NCBI GenBank assembly: GCA_000697665.1
Contig: KL197719.1
Span: 120,682 to 184,681, forward strand
Source: Jaapia argillacea MUCL 33604
Taxonomy: Eukaryota > Basidiomycota > Agaricomycetes > Jaapiales > Jaapiaceae
Direction of reading: 5' to 3'
DNA length: 64,000 bases
Shown here one piece after another: positions 1-11,493 of this stretch. The translations under genes were made by a program, and so were the position numbers. Numbering within the stretch: position 1 is the stretch's first letter; every line of letters starts with the position of its first letter. Below the pieces are notes generated by a model. It had not been told where the DNA came from, did not search any database, and saw only the letters and a program-made list of their open reading frames with translations.

Positions 1-787
1 CGCAAAGTCGAAGAAGGAGACGGGTAGGAAACAAGACGCGCCGAAGTCGAGGGCCACAATCTTGTTTTTGCGGTCTTTAATAAAGTTGTTACGGTTCATG
101 TCCGACAGGCAGAGGCGCAGGCCGTACTCCTCGACCTCGGGGCCGAGGCTGACAACATGGCGCCTCCCTTCGTGCTTCAGAATCTGTGTCAAGAGAGTTA
201 TCATCCAGGAATCATCAGCCACGGTGTAAGAGGCGAAGGGCGGAATGAAGGGGAACACTCACACCGTTGATATGTTTCTCGAGCAATCCGACAGAACTGT
301 ACGTTAGCGATGACTCGCGGTCGATGAAGAAGTCATGGCAGATCGGACCTCCGCCGATGGGGCCTGGCTGTGTGGTCGGCCCCTGGATAGTGACGAGGAA
401 CTGCACGGCGGCGGCGACGAGCCTAGCGTCCGCATCGCTGCAGATTACTCCGTCGATGAACTCCATGACGATGTATCCCCAGCCGTGCGACTCGAAAGAG
501 AGGTAGACATAAGGGACCCGGACGACGGCGGCGTCGTCGTCGCCGTTGACAACCTGCGCGACGTAGTGCTGCGTTCGTGCCTCTGCCATGGTGATGGATC
601 GATCGTACTTGACCCATGCATAGGGGGGGCCGTCCTTGGACTCGTCGACGAGAGAGACACCGCGTTTGTAAGAGGTCGAGTTGACGTTTGCCAGCGCGTG
701 TGTGTTGCACTGCTGGATGATCTCCTCGGCGCTCGGGAGGCTGTTCGGCTTGTTGTCGGCGACGATGTCGAACTTGATTTTGGACAT
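1..787 (-). CDS. Kinase-fold (aminoglycoside phosphotransferase-like) protein, copy 1, 3' end outside window
   Basis: Two exons are visible: 263-787 (175 codons from the ATG at 785-787) and 1-183. They are joined across an intron at 184-262 (GTGAGT...ACAG). The protein matches the complete copy at 22,833-23,826 almost residue for residue, so the splice is well supported. Exon 2 carries an HxDxxxxN-like catalytic loop (SDMNRNNF, about residues 202-209) and a DFG motif (about 221-223), as in protein-kinase-like phosphotransferases. The substrate is unknown. In this copy the loop reads MNRNN where copy 2 has MNRDN. The start is chosen because the paralogue begins at the same methionine. About 0.97 kb of 5' sequence present upstream of copy 2 is missing here. 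An alternative is that this copy is a degenerating duplicate; the rest of exon 2 lies off the window. Confidence 0.8.
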
Positions 788-794
788 GGCGAGC

Positions 795-905
795 ACTGAG
801 GATGCTACTCTGAGGGGATTTCAACAAGGATCGTCCTTCGGAAGCATAACCAATACACGATGGATCATGGGGTCACCAACCAATCTGACTCGGTGAGCAG
901 TACAG
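795..905 (-). repeat. 5' flank shared with kinase-fold copy 2
   Basis: Read on the minus strand, this stretch closely matches 21,713-21,830, upstream of kinase-fold copy 2. It includes an ATTGG (inverted CCAAT) box and the run GATCCATCGTGTATTG. Here it lies directly against the start codon, whereas in copy 2 about 1 kb separates it from the ATG. It is probably part of the ancestral promoter. Confidence 0.75.
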
Positions 906-1194
906 TGCTCAAGTTGGGACACTTTCCATAAAATGTCTTTAGCTTCTCAGATGCCGATCTACTTTGATCTGTCAGTCATCTGAAAAGGGAGCTGAGCAAA
1001 GCAAGGTCCTGGAGAAGATTTTGGGAGCACCTCCATGTCCGCCTGGCTACCAACAAAATCATTTCCAGGCGTCATTTTGTCTGAGGAGACAGGTCAATTT
1101 CGCATCACGTGATCAAACCGCGTCGCGTTGGAATCGAAACTGTAAGCCGTCACTGAAGGTCTTGAATGGTCCACGGTGACGTCTCCATGCTCCT
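906..1194. other. Intergenic, no gene seen
   Basis: This lies between the kinase-fold promoter fragment and the first repeated block. Only short open frames occur and nothing recognisable is present. Confidence 0.5.
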
Positions 1195-2054
1195 CTGCAG
1201 AGATTCACGTGTAAGCGTAACCCTTTTCATGTGATAACTTTGCAGGTATATGAACCAGCCCCGGACGGCCACACCCCCAACTTCCATTTCTCCTTCTCCC
1301 ATCACCTCCTCGAGGCCCCTCGTTGTGGTACGATAGTTGGCTGACTTGGCTTCGTTGTCTCTGCTTTACTCGCTCTCGTCTGTTCTTTTCCTCTCATCGT
1401 CGAACACTCCTTGGATGTCCCGTTTGTCTCCGTGTTCACCAACGCGGCGAGGTCAAAACAGAACCCGACGCCGAAACCATGGACCCCTCACTCCGGTCGC
1501 AATCGAGGCCCGTTTGAGGTGGGATGAAGTGCGGAGGAGCACACCCGGCGGCTATGGACGGTCTTGAAACTGGCAGAATTGGCTCCGTTCTGTGCTTTGT
1601 ACTTTGCTCTCTTTCGTCTTCTCTTTCGCCTCATTGTTGAAGACTTCTTGGATGCTCCTATCTTTCTCTGCATCCATGGATGCAGCAAGGCCAAAACAGA
1701 ACCCGACGCCGAAACCATGGACCCCTCACTCCGGTCGCAATCGAGGCCCGTTTGAGGTGGGATGAAGTGCGGAGGAGCACATCCGGCGGCTATGAATGGG
1801 TCTTGGGAACAGAGAGATATGGCGCCGATTAGATGGTCAACGTTTCAACAAAGAAAGAGTATTCGACGGTAAGTCTGTGCCTCGTTCGGAACGAGATGTG
1901 ATTTACTTACACCGATTCCCGGCCGGGCAAAACCTCGGTTTTGTTTGGTCGGTGAGTTGATCTCTTTTTCAGGACCACCAGAGACTAACTCTGTTTCTTC
2001 GAATCTACTGTATCTATAGGTGGTAATCAATGCTCCTAGTCGGTGCGTGATCAT
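1195..2054 (+). repeat. Duplicated block, left copy: E-box/TATA-like region, two tandem 238-bp units, intron-like tail
   Basis: A CACGTG (1206-1211) and a TATA-like TATATGA (about 1247) precede two tandem units about 238 bp apart. The GAACCCGACGCCGAAACC segment starts at 1461 and at 1699. Each unit holds an ATGGACCC start-like segment followed by CCGGTCGCAATCGAGGCCCG. A tail follows at 1838-2054 that looks like an exon edge, a GTAAGT...TTTCAG intron and the next exon. The whole arrangement recurs at about 4710-5545. No protein family is recognised. It may be the 5' end of a duplicated, broken gene or a non-coding transcription unit. Confidence 0.65.
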
Positions 2055-2513
2055 TTTGTTGGGGAAAGCCCTTCTTTAGCTAACTACGCGCACTGACAAT
2101 CATATACCTTTCGGAGCTTGTCAATACAGATTACTATATCAATGACTGTCCGACTCGTGCACGATTCTTTGCCGGCTATTTATTATATACAGTATGATAC
2201 GCTGGTACTCATTGATACAAGTATACGCTAAGAATCCGGAGTTGCTATGGCTTAGAGAGTCAACTTTCAGAGTTCGACACCTGTTGAATTTAAGAACGTC
2301 CAATGTCAACGCATTCGACGGGAGGGCCTGGTGACCTGTAATTGCACCACGGTAGTCCGGGGTCGCGTATGTGCTGAGATATGCACACAGAGTATATCGT
2401 ATCATACAAATCGAAGATGTAGGAGGAAGGCAAACGTGTAAGAAAAAAATCGGTAGAACTCGATAATCACGCCGCCCCACGAAGCGAACTATCCACCCAT
2501 CAAAACTGACCAG
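2055..2513. other. Intergenic, no convincing gene
   Basis: A 113-codon open frame on the minus strand (2139-2480) has no recognisable features. It lies just downstream of the 2514-3839 gene, so it is most likely 3' UTR or spacer. Confidence 0.4.
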
Positions 2514-3839
2514 TCAAGCATTGGAAGACTCGAGCTTCTCAATCCTGGTGAGAAGCGCGTCGTGCAGCTGGTAGTCATACCATGAGCACTCCATGCCAAG
2601 AATGGCAACAGTCTGCAGAAAATTCAGTCAACGTCAGTTAATCCCGACTGAGTGGACGTACTGCGACTCGACGTTCAAACGCCCTGATGATGGCTGGGGC
2701 CGTCAGTGCAGTTCTATCATCCAACACATCATCTGCAACATTCTCGGCCTTGGCAATTTTCGATCTCAAATGTCTCAATTCCACCGAATACGGCCTGAGG
2801 ACCTCCGATGCGAGTGCATCCTGGGACTAAAGCATATTATCATTACCAACCAAGTAGAACGCGAATAGATTGACTCACCGCTGCATCAAGCTGGTCAAAC
2901 TCTTTGTCTGAGAGAGTCCCAAGTTTTCGAAATGTATATTCGCCAGCGTACCACCGTGCGCCGGTGCCATCGTCGATCATGATAGAATGCTCAGTCCCAT
3001 CACATATGAGGTGGTGCTCCGCAGACAGGATCAAACCACACTCTCCGGGGCGGAAAGCGTTCGATGGGGTGAGACTGCGCTTCGGCGTTACGAGTCGATG
3101 CATTGGAACGGGGTTGGAGGAGGTGGAAGTGGAGGTAGATGAAGAGGCAGATGACTTGAGCTCGATTATTTGGAGTATCTCAGGGAAAAAGCTGATGAGA
3201 CGTTGCTCGGCAATCCCAAACACCGGACGAAGGTGATTGGGCGGACAAACAGCGTCTGCATCTTTCGGAGGTACAACTGGAAGATCCTTCAATCCCTCCT
3301 TCTTCTTCAACGATTGTAAGTTACGGAAGAGAGTCTACCATGTTAGCAGCCAATACAAATCGATCAGTATCCCAAAACTCTAGTGAAGAGCGTGCTTTCT
3401 CACCTTTTCTTCTCGGCCCTGGGTTCGAGCGGGCGTAACAACGCGCTTCTTGCGGGACGGCGGGAATGGCAGGGCATCGTCTCCTTCCATCGAGTGGGTG
3501 CGTTTACCGAAGGGGTTCAAGTCCCCACCGTACGACACGAAAGTCATGGTTCCAAGAGGAGTCTCGACTGTCTGAAGACCAGGCAGCATCGTAGCAGGCG
3601 GCGCCGGAAGGGTGGGCGGTGGCGCGACGTCGGCATCCTAAAGAAGAGTGAGTACGATGGTATATATATGAAGGTATGAGAGTACGAACCGGCGCTTCGT
3701 TTAATATTTCGCTGACCTCTTCGATCTCCCCTTCCTCCAACTCACTTTCGATGGTGGTGGTTTCGTGCTGCAGCTCTGCAACACGTGGATGCGAAGATGG
3801 ATGTTCGATGGGGAGGTCGGCTTCATTGCTTGGAGCCAT
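2514..3839 (-). CDS. Conserved-looking protein of unknown function, 5 exons, about 365 aa
   Basis: Exons are 3690-3839, 3404-3637, 2879-3334, 2662-2820 and 2514-2612. Phases are continuous and give 365 codons before the stop. The first intron has a GTTCGT donor. The N-terminus is acidic (a run of Glu around residues 33-45) and Pro-rich. A basic KKR patch near residue 110 could be a nuclear signal. The middle exon (residues 129-280) is the best-ordered part, with Ser/Thr-rich low complexity around residues 180-195. The C-terminus looks helical with many charged residues. I do not recognise a family. The coherent five-exon structure and balanced codon use argue that it is a real gene. It is transcribed away from the large duplicated block at 4.7 kb. 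Confidence 0.7.
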
Positions 3840-4709
3840 AGTAGGGAGCGGGTAAAATAGTAGTGCGGCTGAGAGGAGATATGTACTCGGGGCGAAAAGG
3901 GAACAAGAAGGGGGAAGAGAAAGGGGCCTAATGGGTAGAGGGTTTCGTCGCCAGTTCTTATACGGTCAGGAAACAGTCGGTGACGTATGCGGAGGTGTGA
4001 TACGCACGAAGAGTAGTTGCTGACAGCCCTTGAGCTTGAAGAGAAGAGCGACAAGTGGACGCCCACGTGATGTAAATGTATCGTGAATCGCGAAGCCGCT
4101 CGTCGAGTTCAATTTTGAGAGAAATTGCAGCCTTTCAGTGCTCCCTTGGGAACACCAGGGTCATCCAGTGCAGTGCTCGCAGATGCAGTATAGGTCCCAA
4201 GAAAGCCGTGGAGTCCAATCGCCAGGAAAGATCATTTAACGAGACGAAAAACATGGCGCAATATTCCTCCGGCGTAGAAAAAGCCTAGCATAGACTACCC
4301 CGAGGAGGCTGGCAGGAGCAACAGCACGAGACACATTCTTCAGGCGAAGGCTTATTATGCAATAACGAGCGGCCGTGAACAACAGGAGGCTTCTGCCGAA
4401 TTTGAATGACTGAAATGCTGCTAAACACTGAGAAGTAATCGAAAGCGGGACGACGACTTTGGGCGGTCGTGGAACTGAACGAGGAGATGGATGAAGGAAC
4501 TGAGGGCCTCGTTGTTTCATAACTGGCGAAAAGATTGCCTGTACCCGATATACCGAGACACAAAGAGAAACCCGCTATTTGAGAGCCGGATTATGCATGC
4601 AAGCTATGTAGCTTGACGAGGAGAAACACCAAGACACAGCCAAGTTGGTCTTGTATTCAAGTTTTCAAGCGATAACATTTTTGGAGCAAGCAGGGCGAAT
4701 TGACTTCCC
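3840..4709. other. Intergenic, no recognised gene
   Basis: Two overlapping minus-strand open frames of about 93 codons (4236-4563) show no motif, and nothing supports either. The first 200 bp should contain the promoter of the 2514-3839 gene. Confidence 0.4.
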
Positions 4710-4833
4710 AAAGATTCACGTGCCTTTTTACACCTGACCGCCACGTGCTTTGACGCGACTACCCCGACGTCATCGATTCCTGTTGACTTTGGGCACTCAG
4801 GCTCTTCACATGTGAAAACACAGAATGACAAGG

Positions 4834-4840
4834 TATAAAG
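4834..4840 (+). promoter_or_regulatory. TATA box (TATAAAG)
   Basis: TATAAAG sits downstream of two CACGTG E-boxes and upstream of the repeated units. The left block has TATATGA at the equivalent place. Promoter function is inferred. Confidence 0.45.
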
Positions 4841-4970
4841 AGCAGCTGCGATTGAACGAGTCAGCCTCACCCCTCTCCCTCCCCCACGTCTGGGCACATC
4901 GATCGCTCCCATTTTCTGTCTCTGTGTTACTTATCCACAGTGGATGCAGCGAGGCTAAAACAGAACCCGT

Positions 4971-4980
4971 NNNNNNNNNN
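4971..4980. other. 10-N assembly gap
   Basis: Ten N interrupt the first tandem unit of the right block. A gap inside a repeat suggests uncertain copy number or a collapsed repeat. Confidence 0.95.
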
Positions 4981-5545
4981 GGACCCCTCACTCCGGTCGC
5001 AATCGAGGCCCGTTTGAGGTGGGATGAAGTGCGGAGGAGCACCCCCGGCGGCTATGGACAGTCTTGAAACTGGCAGAATTGGCTCCGTTCCGTGCTTTGT
5101 GCTTTGCTCTCTTTTGCCTTCTCTCTCACCTCGTTGTTGAACACTTCTTGGATGCCTTCATCCGTCTCTGTATCCACGGGTGCAGCAAGGTCAAAACAGA
5201 ACCCGTCGCCGAAACCATGGACCCCCCCACTCCGGTCGCAATCGAGGCCCGTTTGAGGTGGGATGAAGTGCGGAGGAGCACACCCGACGGCTATGAATGG
5301 GTCTTGAAAACGGACAGATATGGCACCGATTAGATGGTCAACGTTTAGACAAAGAAAGAGTATTCGACGGTGAGTCTGTGCCTTCGTGCGCGAGATGTGA
5401 TTTACTTACACCAATTCCGGCCGGGCAAAACCTCGGTTTTGTTTGGTCGGTGAGTTGATTTCTCTTTCAGGACCGCCGGATGCTAATTCTGTTTCTTTGT
5501 ATCTTCTATACCCATGGGTAACGAAGTGATGGATATTGGTATCGG

Positions 5546-6123
5546 TACGGGGTCATTTATTGAGGAAATTTATCTTCGCTGACTTCTCTTCAAGTTCTGT
5601 ACGCTGGCATTCAACGAGAACCGTGATTTCCCCCGCCAGCCTGACGAGAATGACAAGGTATTTCTTGGGGTAAAATGGAGGTCTAAAATGTGGTGCTGAT
5701 GTCGGTGTTGGGTCTAGTAGCGACTCTCCACGGCGAAGTAAGCAGAGGACTTTCGGGAGTTGGATGGGACGAACGAGTGCTTCCATGGGATACTTGGTTG
5801 GATGCTCGCATATTGATGGTGGAGAGGCTATGTGATCGGATTGAGGGAGGACAACCGTGCTTGGGTAGACGTGGATCATGCTGGTGCTGGTGCTCCTCGA
5901 CGAATTCGTCGTTCGCATACATGTCGTTGTCGTCTTGATAGAGTCATCATACCGGCGGTCATTCTTCGGAGTCTCTCAAGTTCCCATTCTGACGGCAGTG
6001 TCAAGGATATCTGACATTGTTTTTGAAATGACAAGTCACTTAGGATAATCAGAAAACGAAGAATGGTAGCTGGTTGCGGTCGAGGGCTTACTACTACCAC
6101 CTCCGCGTTCACCACCGACCTAA
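5546..6123. other. Intergenic with overlapping unsupported open frames
   Basis: Minus-strand frames of 121 codons (5553-5918) and 79 codons (5683-5922) overlap a plus-strand frame of 82 codons (5690-5938). None shows a motif or a convincing splice partner, so no gene is called. Confidence 0.35.
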
Positions 6124-6808
6124 CTACCCTTCCCCTCCTGAGACGTTCACGACAGCTCCGTGCCTCAACGCACGACTATAAGGGCAAGCCTATCAAGAAC
6201 ACGTCAGCCGAGTGGACGCCATGGACGACGAAACATCTACGCGCCTCATGTCCTGCCTGGATTAGCTCTTCGTCATCGATCCCAGAAACCTTGATGTCAA
6301 CTGCCAATCCAAACCCTTCTGCCCCTTCAGGTTGCTACATGTGAACATTGGCGTGAACTATGGCGTTCCTGGCGATGTCAGCCTTCCCCATGCTACCAGC
6401 AGCCAGCTGCAGGGCGCCCAAGAAACAAGCTGAGCCAGGCCAAACATTAGAGATGCAAGCCTCAGGGATGCCACATTAAGCATACCTGCGTAACCCATGG
6501 CGAACAGTTGCTCTGGATTCTGACCATCTCCTTTACCTCCCAAGGACTTAGGCATAGCTAAACGTAGTTGAAGACCGTCATCGTCATCCGAGGTGACTTC
6601 TCCATTCCTTCCTTGCCCTCTCGCGGTTGCGTGAGCCGTGTACTTGAATATCCGAGGCAATGAGCAGATGCCTGGCAGAAGTAATAATCTGACATACCTT
6701 GACGTTCTTCAGAGTCATCAACCCACGTGAGTTGATGCGGGAACGGTTGAGCGTGCCCTCCAAACGACGAGCACACCCTTTCAAAGCTGCTGAGCGGATT
6801 AACGACAT
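6124..6808 (-). pseudogene. Ohr/OsmC-family organic hydroperoxide resistance protein with an in-frame TAG
   Basis: Exons are 6698-6808, 6486-6642, 6245-6429 and 6124-6189. The family is clear. The Ohr signature GQNPEQLFAMGYAACF holds the first redox-active Cys, and EACPYS near the C-terminus holds the second; these pair with peroxides in Ohr enzymes. A basic N-terminal extension of about 37 residues (start MSLIRSAALK) looks like a mitochondrial presequence. Inside exon 3 the codon at 6335-6337 is TAG, in frame between VHM and QPEGAEGFG. No splice that removes it keeps the frame. Everything downstream still reads as Ohr, so the break is recent, an assembly error, or a read-through stop (TAG followed by CAA). 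Intron 3 has a GC donor (GAG|GCGCGT). The gene lies 240 bp downstream of RSE1, on the same strand. Confidence 0.75.
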
Positions 6809-7050
6809 AGGGATTTGGAGAATATTCAAGAAGCATTCCGTATGGTGGAGCTTTATAACAAGATAGTAGCCGATCGTTCGGGGATCCTTGACTTCACCTT
6901 CGCCGCGATCGAAGCAGCGTAACCAAACCAGGCGTGGTTCCTCCATTCCCTTGACATTCATGGATCGAGAAGTGACAGGTCTCTGAACAAGAAAGTGGAT
7001 TGACAAACGTACAAGTACAAATCTCTCGACAATCACCATAAGTAGACCCT

Positions 7051-10000
7051 CTAGAAACCACTGGCGGTCACCCTCAACTGCTCTAACTTCTTCAACACCT
7101 CTCCGACCGTCCGATCCAGCTCACCGGCAATCGCACTCTGCTTGCTCGCCGGTAATTTCGCGAACGTCTCACAGAGATCACCATCCACGACAGCCTTCAC
7201 AGGCGCGTAATAGCCTCTGAAGGCTAGTTGATCCCGACCCACCAAACTGGATTGTTCCGAGCGAATGTGCTGCTCAAGCGTCGAAATGAAGTCCACATCC
7301 TCCTTGGACACAAATGGTACGAGAATACCGATGGTCCCATGAAGTCCTGTGTACAGCAGCACTTCCCTACCACCAGCCACCATCGATACTTTGTGGATGG
7401 AGGTGACCAAATCACCAACGTGATAATGACAGAGCATCTTCGTTTTGTGAGGCGCCCCCATCAAGAGACCCTTCTCATGAAGGATGCCTGCACCAGTCGG
7501 GTCATCATCAACTTGCTCCGATATCTTCATATCCAGTCGGTTGATAAAGACGTTGCCAAATCTGTCACCAGCAGCGACGGTCGTATAATCAACCATTGCG
7601 ACGGCGGTGATCCATCGAGGTTGACTGTCGTCTGCAAAGACCAATAACCGGTTCTCGGGAGCCTTGTACACGGCGAAGGAAACGGACTCTTGCATGTCGC
7701 CAACGAGGATTCGCGAGCCCTGTGTGTTTAACGTGACGATGGCGGATGCAAAGTTCTGGCAAACGTGATAAGATCTACTCGGATAAGGTTGACTTTGCGT
7801 AACGTACCTTATTCTCGATTTTTCGGAGCAGCTTCTTCTTTCCAACATCATAGATCCTCAAGGCTTTGCCCACACCAGCAACTAGTTTCCCTTGGAAAGC
7901 CATCACCGCCAATGGAACATCGTTCGTCTCCGTCTGGAAGATTGTTAGTCATAATGCGGGAAGTTGGTTCGAGTCGGGTTGACGTACTTTATGTAGTAAT
8001 TCTAATCCAGCTCCATCGTCCGTGAATCGGTATGTCCTCAAGAACCCGCTGGTGCAGGACCTCGGCGACAAGAAAGTGTCTTGTGCAGTACCGACGACAA
8101 GGTGCAACTCCCCACCTCTAGCTGCGAATGGAACCACTGCGAGGGAGAAAGCGCATTCGTTGTTATCGATGGGCAATACGGCGACAGTTTTCGCCTGGAA
8201 AATGGGTCAGCGAGGCATCGAAACTTAGATGAAAAGCGACTCGCCTCCACGGGGTCGATAATTCTTATGCACGAGGCCCAAGTCCCAGCGGGTGCCTTGA
8301 TCCGACCAAAGGCATCTGGAGGAAGATCAAGGACATCCTCATCGACCATCTTCCCTTGCTTTCGCTGGAATTAAATTCGATAAGTGGAGGGGTAACTAAG
8401 ATCGCGATCGTAACCCACCATCTCATCCAATTTCCGAGCAGCAGCTTCTTCGCCCCATGTCCGGTGATCACCTTCAATGAGGTAGAAATAGCGATTGGTG
8501 GGATGAGAAATGAATTTTCGTGGAGTGTATGACAGCGGGATGGCGTCTTGTTTTAGTTTCGTTCCCAGTTTCGGGATCTGGAAGATGCTAGAGGGAAGGC
8601 AATATTCAGCACATCATAAAATAGGTGAGAACATAAAGCAAGCCAAAGCCACTCAGTAGGAACAATTGATATGAAACAAAGACGTCGCCATGGTGCCATT
8701 TTGACATAGTCCGATCCCTTGTGCTCATCACAGTGGCTGAAGAGACGAGAAATAGTTTGTGAGGATTAAGGGCACTCACCGAAGGACACTGCCGGTAATG
8801 CCGATCAACCCCTCTGGGCAAAGCTCTGCTGAGAAACTCCAAGCAAAGTCCAAGCTTTCAAAAATGAGCGGCGTGAAGTGCATGAGATTTTGATGTGTGT
8901 AGTTGAGCCATGAGCGAGAAGACAGAGCCAAGATTGCAGGATTTCTCTGGGTTTGAATTCGAACAAGTTTAACCGGACGTGTTCCCAGAAACCTGATGCA
9001 AGGACACCGGTTAAGAAGACTAGGTAAACGGCACAAAGGAGAGACACCCACCGGGTGCGTGTATCAGTAAGCTGTCCATTGACGGGATCCAAAACAGTCC
9101 TCAACAAAACACCGTTTTGAAGGCCGATGTTGACGAAAGTGGTTGGGTGCGACTTGTTGATACTGGCATCCAGGATATCCGCTATACAAATGGCGGATGG
9201 AGGGGCTGTAAGAGCTTGTAAACTGATCGTTTCTAGCGTGGTTTCCGGGTCGAGTGATATTATCCTCACAGTCTGATCTTCGCAGCCAACAGCCTGCAAA
9301 TGGACATCATCAACAGACATTTCAGAGATCAAGTTATTCGAAAGCCTCACCAGGTAAGGTGTTCGCTGGCGACCTTCAGGTACCTCCCCAATGCTCAGCG
9401 CAAGCACAGTACTTCCCATGGCCTTCCTATCCTGGTACTCGTTGAGCTGTCCATCGAGATCAAGCTCAAAATAGACCAGTTCTGCGGAGCTAAGTGCTAC
9501 GACCACTTGTCGCTTATTGGTGGTAGCGGTGACGATGGTCTTGCCAGGGGGGACTCTCCATTCGTTGACGCGCCTATCTGAAAGAACATGTCTGATACCC
9601 TGAGGATGGACTTGTAGGAGCGCATCTTCGCCAATTTGTTGGACGGCAAGAGTAGGCGCAGATGATAGGAATCCGGTGTCCTGGACTTCCTCAATGTTCT
9701 CGCCGATTGAGAGTACTAGGGTGCCGTTGACGAAGGATAGGATGATGTACGAGTCGTAAGGATCTAAAGAGGCGAGATTAGAAGCGGATCAATGGATATG
9801 CAGGGACGACACACCTTCCTCCTTGATCTTCGTGGTCCAGACGGCGTTCGGGATACCGGGGAGATCTGAGCTGACTACCTCCTCAACCTCGAGCCCGTGC
9901 CTCAACATCCGGAACGTACTCCTTGGTCCTCGGCCACAGGCAGCGAAGATCTGAGGTGTATCCGAGTTGGGCAATAGGTTCATTACCTTCGCATCAAGAA

Positions 10001-11493
10001 TAGGATCCAGTGATTCCATCTCGTCCGCAAGAGCTAAATTTTCCAAACCGCGGGGCTTGAAATAGGCACGAGGTAGTGGTTCTGAGGGGGAGGCCATGCC
10101 GAAGGACGGGTATGAAGATGAGCTGAATTCGGGTTCATCATCGTCATCACCAAGCTTTTGGAACTGGTACAAATAACTGGAAGATAGTCAGCAGTCCGTT
10201 CGATCAGGGGCATGGACAAGACTCACTGGTTACCAAATTCAGAGGCAACGAAAAGGAAACCGGATTTGAGAATACAGAGACTAGACGCAACAGGGACTGT
10301 GTCGAAGTACTTAATTCTGAGCGACTTCACTTCTTCCTCTTCATGTTCTATGGTGACTTTGTACAGGTCGCCCTCTTCGCTCTGCAGAAGGAAGAAGAAA
10401 GCACCCTGATGGAAATTGGCGAGTATAGCAAGTTAGTCAGCGAGAGGGATCGAATGACCACACGACGAACCTTCATTTTGTGCATCACCGCGGACACAAT
10501 GATGAGTCCACGGTCAGGATCCTCCAGAGGGTGACGCCTCCGAGGAATAGGGACACGATGCTGGGGAACGTCCATATGCCGATAAATAATGTGGTCCTCG
10601 CAGCAGACCAGAACACCAGAAGGGCCGTCATACCGGTCCGAGGAAGCTAGTTGACCGCCAGGGACCTGAACGAGAAGGTTTGCCCTCGCATCTGTTGGTT
10701 CGCTCCATTTGCGCACAACGTGATTGAGGCCAAGATCTAGTTCGTAGTAAGTCAACAACTTTGGAAAGTACTCAGTCAGTGGGCGGACGGGAGAAATAAC
10801 TTTGGCTGTTCGCGCACCTTTTCAGCATTGTTGAAAGCCTCACCGCTAGGATCTTGGTCCGACTCAGAGTAGTCGACTTCCAGAGCAGCGAAAGTGGGAT
10901 TCTCAAAACCGACATCCAGCCCGACAATATTGTGGATGATAGCGGCGTTTTTGTGTGCTTCCAGTGGTGATGATATCGTCAAATTGGCAGCGGCGTCACG
11001 ATTCAAGATGTACACCAGTTTTGCCTTCTCCATTGCGGATATCATAACACTTCGACCTTTGGGGTCGACGGCCAGATACTGACCTGGGACAATGCGACGT
11101 GCACCAGATTTTCCGTACGTTTCTTGATGTAACTTCACAAAGCTACTCGTCTTCGGGTCATAGTCAAGAATGACAATCCGCCCAGAGTCAGATCCTACGA
11201 TGGCGTAATCTGAGGGTTTTCAAAGTGAATATGGATGCAAGGAGCGGAAATACGTACAGGAGCTCACCCTTAGTACCGCCAGTCAAGCGAAAGGCCGCCA
11301 GGGAGCGTATCGATCCAAATACATCGCTCGCTATCACCGTCGATATCTTCCCGGTCTGGGGATCAGGTCGCAGCAGTTCTAGCCGCGTCCCATGTGAGAC
11401 AATTATCTCCTGCTGCCGAGCACCAGAGAAGTTGCCTACAATTGCTTGAGTGACCGCCGTGGGCGGTTGGAGCGTTAGATTGTAGAGATGCAT
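7051..11493 (-). CDS. RSE1: Splicing factor 3B subunit 3 (SAP130/Rse1)
   Basis: Thirteen exons with continuous phase give 1,213 residues, close to the 1,217 of human SF3B3. The exons are 11268-11493, 10818-11209, 10471-10758, 10227-10405, 9815-10176, 9351-9763, 9052-9293, 8780-8992, 8419-8587, 8245-8364, 7988-8194, 7808-7933 and 7051-7755. Family-diagnostic stretches include [25 protein letters not shown] and [13 protein letters not shown]. In the U2 snRNP the protein is a WD40-type triple beta-propeller scaffold that helps hold SF3B1 at the branch site. It acts in the nucleus and is normally essential. The intron at 8195-8244 has a GC donor (GAG|GCGAGT...CCAG), forced by frame. The third intron uses GTTCGT. 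The start matches the family N-terminus (MHLYNLTLQ). Confidence 0.96.

Larger units (their letters stand above)
4710..5545 (+). repeat. Duplicated block, right copy, with assembly gap
   Basis: This is the second copy of the 1195-2054 block. It has CACGTG at 4717-4722 and again at 4742-4747, then a clear TATA box, two tandem units about 237 bp apart, and the same intron-like tail at 5337-5545. A difference in a C run in the second unit opens a 38-codon frame beginning MDPPTPVAIEARL (about 5217-5333); the other units read out of frame there. The first unit is interrupted by ten N at 4971-4980. Confidence 0.65.
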
